Shown here: piece after piece, positions 58,198 through 64,000 of the stretch | Layout: the number at the start of each line of letters is the position of its first letter | Position numbering within the stretch: the first letter of the stretch is position 1 | Origin: an uncultured Collinsella sp. | Lineage (GTDB): Bacteria; Actinomycetota; Coriobacteriia; Coriobacteriales; Coriobacteriaceae | Direction: 5' to 3' | Assembly: GCA_902491765.1 (NCBI GenBank) | Contig: CABUIY010000002.1 | Span: 92,555-156,554 of the forward strand | Length of the DNA: 64,000 bases | Notes under the pieces: generated by a model | The model's input: the letters and a program-made list of their open reading frames with translations, nothing else | Database searches by the model: none | What the model was told of the DNA's origin: nothing | Translations under genes and position numbers: made by a program

Positions 58198-58779
58198 TTA
58201 CGAGAGTTTTTGAATCGCGCGCGCGACGCGGGCGATGGGTAGGCCCACCACGTTATAGAAGTCGCCCGAAATATCGTGCACGAGCATGCGGCCGCCTGTG
58301 CCCTGGATGCCGTAGGCGCCGGCCTTATCCATGGGCTCACCCGAGGCAACGTAGTGCTCGATCTGCTCGTCGGTGAGCTCGTAGAATTTCACGTCGGTCA
58401 TATCGACAAACGACAGGCTCTCGGCGGCATGCGGGGTGGCCGTATCGCCTGCCTTAACGATGCAGACGCCGGTTGCGACCTGGTGCGTGCGGCCCGAAAG
58501 CTCACGGAGCATGGTGCGCGCCTCGCCCTCGGTTGCCGGCTTGCCCAAAATCTTGCCGTCGAAGGTGACGATGGTGTCGGCCGCGACCGTCAGCTCATTG
58601 GGCTCGGCATACTCGGCAGCAACGGCAGCCGCCTTGGCGCGTGCCAAGCGCTCGACAAGCGTGAGCGGGGCCTCGCCATCAAAGGGCGTTTCGTCGATAT
58701 CCGCGGGAATCACGCGAATGTTGTAGCCTGCCTCGCGCATCAGCTCTATGCGGCGCGGTGATTGCGAAGCCAAAATCAT
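58198..58779 (-). CDS. maf: Maf-family nucleotide pyrophosphatase
   Basis: House-cleaning nucleoside triphosphate pyrophosphatase of 193 residues that removes modified or non-canonical nucleotides. LASQSPRRIELMREAG, ADTIVTFDGKILGKP and GAYGIQGTGG are as in Maf/YhdE. The start overlaps the stop of the upstream DJ-1 gene by four bases (ATGA), so they form one operon. Confidence 0.92.
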   Translation of the reverse strand: MILASQSPRRIELMREAGYNIRVIPADIDETPFDGEAPLTLVERLARAKAAAVAAEYAEPNELTVAADTIVTFDGKILGKPATEGEARTMLRELSGRTHQVATGVCIVKAGDTATPHAAESLSFVDMTDVKFYELTDEQIEHYVASGEPMDKAGAYGIQGTGGRMLVHDISGDFYNVVGLPIARVARAIQKLS

Positions 58780-59318
58780 AGTTGGATGCCCTCGGCGACC
58801 TTCTCGACAGCCTTGTCGCCGGCGATCGTGCGCAGCAGCTCAAGCGCAAAGGGGAGCGACTGGGCCATGCCGCTGGCGGTGATGATGTTGCCGTCTTGCG
58901 TAACCTTCTCGCCGGTATAGGCGCCCTCGGGGAAGCTTTTCTCAAAGCCAGGGAAGCACGTGGCGTGGCGCCCCTCGAGCAGGTCGAGCTCGCCCAGGAT
59001 AAACGGGGCGGCGCAGATGGCGGCGACGTGCTTGGTCGCGGCGAACTCGCAGACCACGTCGCAGACGCGCTGATCGGCGCGCAGGTTGGTGGCACCGGGC
59101 AGGCCGCCGGGCAGCACGACGCAGTCGTACTCGTCAAAGTTGATCTCATCAAAGAGCGCATCGCAGGTCACGGGGATCTGCAACGAGCTTACGACCTCGC
59201 GCGTGGGCATGATCGAGACGAGCGTGGCACGCACGCCGCCGCGACGCATGACATCGACCATGGTCAAGCATTCAATAGTTTCAAAGCCATCGGCGGCGAG
59301 AACGGCAACGCTGGGCAT
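58776..59318 (-). CDS. DJ-1/PfpI-family protein
   Basis: A 180-residue protein of the DJ-1/PfpI superfamily, 4-methyl-5-thiazole-like branch. AVLAADGFETIECLTMVDV, VVLPGGLPGATNLRAD, and the reactive-cysteine elbow AAICAAPFILGE are present. Members act as protein or small-molecule deglycases or chaperones. AAAGGAACC precedes the ATG at 59318; a start at 59342 is less likely. It is coupled to maf. Confidence 0.88.
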   Translation of the reverse strand: MPSVAVLAADGFETIECLTMVDVMRRGGVRATLVSIMPTREVVSSLQIPVTCDALFDEINFDEYDCVVLPGGLPGATNLRADQRVCDVVCEFAATKHVAAICAAPFILGELDLLEGRHATCFPGFEKSFPEGAYTGEKVTQDGNIITASGMAQSLPFALELLRTIAGDKAVEKVAEGIQL

Positions 59319-59423
59319 GAGGGTTCCTTTCATAGGCGGCATACAATTAGCCGTCTTATACCCCGAAGACCTCCGCTTGCCACGCTCGATTTCCCAATGA
59401 TTTTCTGAGCAATGATTAAGCGG

Positions 59424-60737
59424 CTAGTTGCGCCTAAGGTGGACGACGGTCTCGCAGTGGAAGGTTTGTGGGAACAGGTCGACTGGCGTGATCTTTACGG
59501 GGGAGAAGGTGCCTTCTTCGACAAAGCGTTTGAGATCGCGCGCCAGGGTGGCAGGGTCGCAGCTCACATAGGCGACATCGCGCGCACTCGTGCTGGCGAT
59601 GAGGTCGATGGCCTCGGGCGCCAAGCCCGCGCGTGGTGGGTCGACCACCAGGACATCGGCGTCCTGGTCGGGGAACTCGCGCACGGCATCGCCGCCGATG
59701 ACGTCGACGTTATCGAGCTTGTTGATCTCCAGGTTGCGACGCAGGTCGCGCACGGCCGGGCCGTAGGCCTCGACGGCGGCGACAAAGTCGCAGCGGCGGG
59801 CGAGCGGCAAGGTAAAGGTGCCGGCACCGCAGTACAGGTCCACGGCAAGCTCGTCTTCCTGCGGATCGAGCGCCTCCATAACGAGCTCGATCAAAATCTC
59901 GGCGCCCTTGGTGTTGACCTGGAAAAAAGACGGGGCAGACAAGCGCATCTGACCCTCGGCGATATTCTCGGTCCATGAGCCCTCTCCGGCGAGCATTTCG
60001 ACCTTGGAGACACGGCGGGCCTTCTTTTCGCCCTTGCTCATCACGCGCACGACGCTCGTGGGATGAGCGGCGTCCGCCAGCACGCGGGAGACCTGCGAGC
60101 GCGGAAAAGAGCCTGTCGGCGTCCAGAGTGCGACCTCGAGTGCCTTGGTGCGGCGCGATGCGCGAATGCCCACGCGTTCGAGCCCCAAGTCATGGCTGCC
60201 GCTTAGATAGTTAAGTGCGCCGACGACCGATTTGAGTGCCTTCGGGAAGCGCTTATCGAACAGCGGACACATATCGACGGTCACGATTTTGCTGGGGTCG
60301 ACACCGTGCATGCCAAGGCGCACGCGACCGTTGACGACGGTCGGTTCGAGCTCGATTTTATTGCGGTAGCCCCAGTCGTCCTTGGTGTGGCAGATGGGCT
60401 GTACCAACTCATCGACCTGCTCAGGAGCGAACTTGCCGATGCGCTCGAGCGTGGAGCGCAGGTTTTGCTCCTTGGCGGCGAGCTGTGCCGTGCGTGAGAG
60501 ATTGCCCCACGAACAACCACCGCAGATGCCCACGAAGGGGCAGGGGGGCTGAATGCGATCGGGGCTCGGCTCCAGAATCTCGGTCGTGCGGGCGCGCATA
60601 AACGACTTGCCGTCCTGCACGACCTCGGCTTCGACGGTGTCGCCTGCCACGGCGCCCTGCACAAAGACGGCCTTGCCGTTGTCGGCATGTGCCAGACCGT
60701 CGGTGCCGTACGTCATCGATTCTATGGTGAGCTTCAT
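59424..60737 (-). CDS. 23S rRNA (uracil-5-)-methyltransferase RumA family
   Basis: SAM-dependent RNA m5U methyltransferase of 437 residues. An N-terminal TRAM domain (MTYGTDGLAHADNGKAVFVQGAVAGD, in part) precedes the iron-sulfur cysteines CPFVGICGGCSWG. The SAM site LYCGAGTFTLPLA, VVDPPRAGL and the catalytic Cys in YVSCDPATLARDL follow. It resembles RumA/RlmD and TrmA-like proteins of Gram-positive bacteria. The exact uridine is not predictable. Confidence 0.9.
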   Translation of the reverse strand: MKLTIESMTYGTDGLAHADNGKAVFVQGAVAGDTVEAEVVQDGKSFMRARTTEILEPSPDRIQPPCPFVGICGGCSWGNLSRTAQLAAKEQNLRSTLERIGKFAPEQVDELVQPICHTKDDWGYRNKIELEPTVVNGRVRLGMHGVDPSKIVTVDMCPLFDKRFPKALKSVVGALNYLSGSHDLGLERVGIRASRRTKALEVALWTPTGSFPRSQVSRVLADAAHPTSVVRVMSKGEKKARRVSKVEMLAGEGSWTENIAEGQMRLSAPSFFQVNTKGAEILIELVMEALDPQEDELAVDLYCGAGTFTLPLARRCDFVAAVEAYGPAVRDLRRNLEINKLDNVDVIGGDAVREFPDQDADVLVVDPPRAGLAPEAIDLIASTSARDVAYVSCDPATLARDLKRFVEEGTFSPVKITPVDLFPQTFHCETVVHLRRN

Positions 60738-60786
60738 ATTCCTGCCTGCCATTCGCGGTTTTGTTCGCAACCATGGTAGCAGGGAA

Positions 60787-60835
60787 AAGCGCCCCGTATC
60801 TGGGGCATTCCTCAAATACGGGGCGCTTCTACAAA
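60787..60835 (-). terminator. ppk terminator
   Basis: AAGCGCCCCGTAT pairs with ATACGGGGCGCTT. In the minus-strand transcript it is followed by TTTT. Confidence 0.8.
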
Positions 60836-60838
60836 CGA

Positions 60839-63418
60839 CTATTTCGTCTTGCCGGTAATGAGCGTCTTAAGACCCAGGCCGATCAGGCCCAGGCCCATGC
60901 GCACGCGACCGGGGCGATGGCGCTCGATGGCCTTGGTCTTGCCGGCGGGCTTATCGCGACGGGCGCTCGTCTCGGATACGGGCTTGGTGACCTGCGGCTC
61001 GGGCTGAGGCGCAGGTGCAGGCTCGGGCTCAATGACGGTCGCCTGGACCTCTTGGACCTTGGGTGTGGTCGGCTGCGGATCAGGAGCTGGGGCGGGCTTT
61101 GCCTCGGCGGCGGGCTCCGGAGTCGCGGTAGCGGGCTCGGGCGCTTTCTCCATGGCGGGCTCTGCGGCAGCCTCGGGCTCATTCACCGGGGGAGCGGCAA
61201 CCGCTTCCGGTTTGGCGGCTGCCCCATGTTCAACCTCGTCCTGAATAGCTTCTTCGGCCACACGTTCCTTCTCCTGTGCGCGCTGCTGCGCGGCGGCCTC
61301 GGCGTTGCGATAGGCACGCTCCAGTAGAGCTTCCTGCGAGTTGAAGGGTTTCTCACCCTCTGCACGCTCCACGGGGACCCAGGTGCCGTCGCTCGTGAGG
61401 CTGCGGGCCTTCACGTTGTCGCGCAGCTGCATGCCCATGTACTCGTGCACCAGAGCGCGGCAGGTGGGGTCGAGCACGGGGAAGGCAATCTCCACGCGGT
61501 GCTCGGTGTTGCGCGTCATCATGTCTGCCGAGCTCAGGTAAATCATGTCCGAGTCCACGCCGAAAGCATAGACGCGCGCGTGCTCCAAAAAGCGTCCGAC
61601 GATGGAGCGGACATGCACGTTCTCGGTCTTGCCCGGAACACCGGGCTTGAGGCACGAGATGCCTCGGATGATCATGTCTACGCGCACGCCGGCACACGAT
61701 GCCTCGGCGATCTTGTCGATAACCTCGCGGTCGGTCAGCGAGTTGAGCTTAAAGAACACGCGGGCGGGCTCGCCGGCAAGGGCGCGCTGGATCTCGCGGT
61801 CAAGCCCGCGCATGATGAGCGGTTTCAGTCCGACGGGCGCCACACCCAGGAAGCGGTAGTCGCCGCGCAGGTTGCCCAGCGACAGGTTGCGGAAGAACAG
61901 GTTGGCGTCCTCGCCGATGCCGGGATGGGCTGTCATGAGCATAAAGTCGCTGTAGAGTTTGGCCGTCTTCTCGTTAAAGTTGCCGGTGCCCAAAAGTGTG
62001 AGGCGCGTTAGCGCCATGCCCTCGCGATAGGTGAGCTGGCAGATCTTTGAGTGGCATTTAAAGCCCTCGGAACCATAGATGACGGTGCAGCCGGCCTCTT
62101 CCAGGCGCTCGGCCCACTCGATGTTGTTCTGCTCGTCAAAGCGTGCGCGGAGCTCCATGAGCACCGTGACCTCTTTGCCGTTCTCGGCAGCATCGATCAG
62201 CGACTCGCATAGGCGGCTCTGCTTGGCCACGCGGTAGAGCGTGATGCGCAACGAGATGCACTCGGGGTCGTAGGCTGCTTCGTGCACCAGGTCCAAGAAC
62301 GGGTTCATGGCCTCATAGGGATAAAAGAGCAGCTTGTCGTGCTGCAGCACCTGCTCGCGGATGGAGCGGGTCATGTCGATGGTGGGATTGGGCTGCGGCC
62401 TAAACGGCGTAAAGAGCAGCTCGTTGCGCAGGTGCTCGGGAATCTTGCCCTCAATGCCAAAGACGTAGCCCAGGTCGAGCGGGATATCGCAGGTAAAGAC
62501 AGAGCGGCGCGAAAGCTCGAGCGCCTTGCGGATGGTCTTGAGCGTTGCCTTCTCGAGCGACCCCGAGACCGCGAGCACTACCGGCTGCAGACGCAGGCGC
62601 TTCTTGAGGATGCGCTTCATGTGCTGGCGGTAGTCCTCTTCCTCTTCGACGCCCTCGCCGTCCGGATCGATGTCGGCGTTGCGGGTGACGCGGATCAGCG
62701 CACGATCCAGCGGCTTATAGGAGCCAAAGCAGCTGTCCAGGCAGGCGAGGATGACGTCCTCGAGCAAGATGTAGGAGTAGGTGCCGGTGGGCGAGGAGAT
62801 CTCGACCACGCGGTTCATCGAGGCGGGAATCTCGATAAGGCCCAGCAGGCTCTCCTCGTCGGTGGCGCCGTCCAGACCACAGGCCAGATAGAGCGCGCCA
62901 TTGCGCAGGTTGGGGAAGGGGTGGCGCGGATCGATGACCAGCGGCGAGATGACCGGCGACACGTAGGCCTGGAAGTAGCGGGTTACAAAGGTGCGCTCCT
63001 CGGGCGTAAGCGAATCGATGCGGGCGCGGTGAACGCCCAAGGTGTCGAGCTTGCCCTCGATGCTCTTAAAGATGGACTCCCAACGGGTAAGGAGCCCGGG
63101 CATTTCGGCCATGACAGCATCGACCTGTTCGGAGGCGGTCATATTGCTCTTGTTGTCGACAGGTTGTTTTTTGAGCTCTGCCAGATCGGACAGGCCGCCC
63201 ACGCGCACCATGAGAAACTCGTCGAGGTTGGACTCGAAAATCGACACGAACTTTAGACGCTCGAACAGCGGAACGGTCTCATCGAAGGCTTCGTCAAGCA
63301 CGCGGTTGTCAAAGCGCAGCCAGCTAAGCTCTCGGTTTTGCGTGTATGAGAAGTCGCGCGGCGGTTTGCGCAGCTTTGCGGCGGCTTGCTTCTTTTCGAT
63401 TTTGCTCGGCATATGCAT
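60839..63418 (-). CDS. ppk1: Polyphosphate kinase with Pro/Ala/Glu-rich tail
   Basis: PPK1 of about 859 residues. It reversibly adds ATP phosphate to polyphosphate. NRELSWLRFDNRVLDEA starts the N-domain. The phospho-acceptor histidine is in GFKCHSKICQLTYR, NFNEKTAKLYSDF follows, and the second His is in MMTRNTEHRVEIAF. Beyond the usual C-terminus (about residue 690) lie 150 extra residues of Pro/Ala/Glu repeats, then a basic RHRPGRVRM and the hydrophobic end GLGLIGLGLKTLITG, which may bind membrane. Start at 63418 or 63412. Confidence 0.9.
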   Translation of the reverse strand: MHMPSKIEKKQAAAKLRKPPRDFSYTQNRELSWLRFDNRVLDEAFDETVPLFERLKFVSIFESNLDEFLMVRVGGLSDLAELKKQPVDNKSNMTASEQVDAVMAEMPGLLTRWESIFKSIEGKLDTLGVHRARIDSLTPEERTFVTRYFQAYVSPVISPLVIDPRHPFPNLRNGALYLACGLDGATDEESLLGLIEIPASMNRVVEISSPTGTYSYILLEDVILACLDSCFGSYKPLDRALIRVTRNADIDPDGEGVEEEEDYRQHMKRILKKRLRLQPVVLAVSGSLEKATLKTIRKALELSRRSVFTCDIPLDLGYVFGIEGKIPEHLRNELLFTPFRPQPNPTIDMTRSIREQVLQHDKLLFYPYEAMNPFLDLVHEAAYDPECISLRITLYRVAKQSRLCESLIDAAENGKEVTVLMELRARFDEQNNIEWAERLEEAGCTVIYGSEGFKCHSKICQLTYREGMALTRLTLLGTGNFNEKTAKLYSDFMLMTAHPGIGEDANLFFRNLSLGNLRGDYRFLGVAPVGLKPLIMRGLDREIQRALAGEPARVFFKLNSLTDREVIDKIAEASCAGVRVDMIIRGISCLKPGVPGKTENVHVRSIVGRFLEHARVYAFGVDSDMIYLSSADMMTRNTEHRVEIAFPVLDPTCRALVHEYMGMQLRDNVKARSLTSDGTWVPVERAEGEKPFNSQEALLERAYRNAEAAAQQRAQEKERVAEEAIQDEVEHGAAAKPEAVAAPPVNEPEAAAEPAMEKAPEPATATPEPAAEAKPAPAPDPQPTTPKVQEVQATVIEPEPAPAPQPEPQVTKPVSETSARRDKPAGKTKAIERHRPGRVRMGLGLIGLGLKTLITGKTK

Positions 63419-63969
63419 CTGTCCGTTCAGTCCCCACAGAGGACGGTAGCCTAACACTTTTCACTATTGTCTCAATTTAGTCGACCGCTGGCACGGACGT
63501 ATCGCGCGAACGGTATCTTTACCTACTTCTTACGCTGCCAAGGCATGCAACTAACTGCCCAACTCGTTTAGAAACAATCTATATCCATACTCAATTGGTG
63601 AGGATGTATGAATAAGAATGATTGCGAGCTGAATATAATCGAATCCAAATTGAATCATGGACAAACGACATATATATGCAGAAAACCGTTTTAGCTATGC
63701 AATTCCTAAACATGAAAATATTTGTGCAATCTAGCTTAATTCCTTAGAAAAAAGAACATTTACCTTTGAAAACCTGCTTTAGAGAACCGAAGTGCATCAT
63801 GGGGGAATCATATGCGATATACCGTTCATCGCACTTTGCTGACCGTTCGGGGGCGAGGTGGAATTGCAGGTGGTTTTTGGATATAACTAGAGCTGTTAGC
63901 AAGCAGTGTCCCATACGGAGGGGCGCTGATACATTCGGCCAGTAAGGCCCGAAAGAAAGGTAGGAGGCC
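63419..63969. other. AT-rich intergenic region before the last gene
   Basis: About 550 bases that are clearly AT-rich. One short plus-strand frame (63608-63694, 28 codons, MNKNDCELNIIESKLNHG) follows GTGAGGATGT and might be a peptide gene; I rate it low. A possible -10 TATAAC near 63881 would give a leader of about 80 bases for the gene at 63970. That leader contains GGCC-AGTAA-GGCC, a small hairpin. Confidence 0.35.
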
Positions 63970-64000
63970 ATGACGAAAGGTCTGCACGTGCCTTCCGAGA
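63970..64000 (+). CDS. Start of an unidentified gene
   Basis: TAGGAGG lies directly upstream of ATG. Only about ten codons (MTKGLHVPSE) are inside the window, too few to identify the product. Confidence 0.6.
   Translation, partial: MTKGLHVPSE

Noticed and set aside
63744..63971. 75-codon minus-strand frame near the right end
   Set aside because: It runs through the likely promoter and leader of the next gene, with no ribosome-binding site and no family features.
1..64000. CRISPR arrays, tRNA or rRNA genes, prophage and transposase genes
   Set aside because: I found no regularly spaced direct repeats, no cloverleaf-like genes and no phage structural or transposase motifs.

Overview
The window looks like chromosome of a gut actinobacterium of the class Coriobacteriia, most likely Collinsella or a close relative. 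The evidence is a mostly GC-rich chromosome, fermentative genes (L-lactate dehydrogenase, two acetate kinases, phosphotransacetylase), a fructoselysine-use pair, the acetyl-type diaminopimelate route, a UDP-galactopyranose mutase plus glycosyltransferase pair, ECF transporters and dense intergenic palindromes. This assignment rests on gene content and sequence style, not on a 16S gene; I saw no rRNA, tRNA, CRISPR array, transposase or phage structural gene.

Layout. 1-1.6 kb: the end of frlB and all of frlD (Amadori-product catabolism), followed by a small element with terminal inverted repeats. 1.9-3.5 kb: tatD and tcdA on the minus strand. 3.5-4.9 kb: an unlisted 28-codon hydrophobic toxin-like gene with a LexA-like box and a likely antisense promoter, divergent from an sdpR-sdpI operon. 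5-9.2 kb: ettA and two low-complexity hypothetical genes. 9.4-13.7 kb: an AT-rich inserted block with a DUF2087 protein, an MFS exporter, a B12-binding radical SAM enzyme and a 36-residue peptide gene, which together read as an uncharacterised RiPP locus. 13.8-20.6 kb: nadE, an aminotransferase, ldh, an Mbeg1-like protein and a nucleoid-associated protein.

20.7-26.7 kb: the lysine/diaminopimelate operon (a lysA-dapA fused frame, dapB, dapH) behind a lysine riboswitch, a divergent M20 deacetylase-like gene, and an orphan HigA antitoxin carrying the remains of its deleted HigB toxin. 27-30 kb: an accessory patch with a GIY-YIG nuclease-like gene and an ADP-ribosylglycohydrolase. 30-36.9 kb: a Tat lipoprotein, an HTH protein with a Ser/Thr kinase, a secreted coiled-coil lysozyme-like protein, a frameshifted MOSC protein, and a D-aspartate-ligase-like ATP-grasp enzyme with aspartate racemase. 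37-40.6 kb: an ECF transporter whose S-component is preceded by a Trp-codon leader peptide and terminator, so it is probably a tryptophan importer. 40.7-50.3 kb: C69 dipeptidase, lipid kinase, RNase D, a zinc peptidase, xseAB, HIT, LysR and MFS genes. 50.4-54.3 kb: two tandem, diverged acetate kinases and a convergent pta. 54.5-63.4 kb: glf and a glycosyltransferase, a P1 peptidase, maf, a DJ-1 protein, an rRNA methyltransferase and ppk. The window ends at the start of another gene.

The most interesting signals are the RiPP locus (9.7-13.6 kb), the apparently SOS-linked type I toxin locus (3.5-3.9 kb), and at least two families of structured intergenic palindromes in which the outer stems differ completely between copies but are paired within each copy, while the internal loop sequences are conserved (20.7 and 39.6 kb; 53.1, 56.8 and 57.0 kb).
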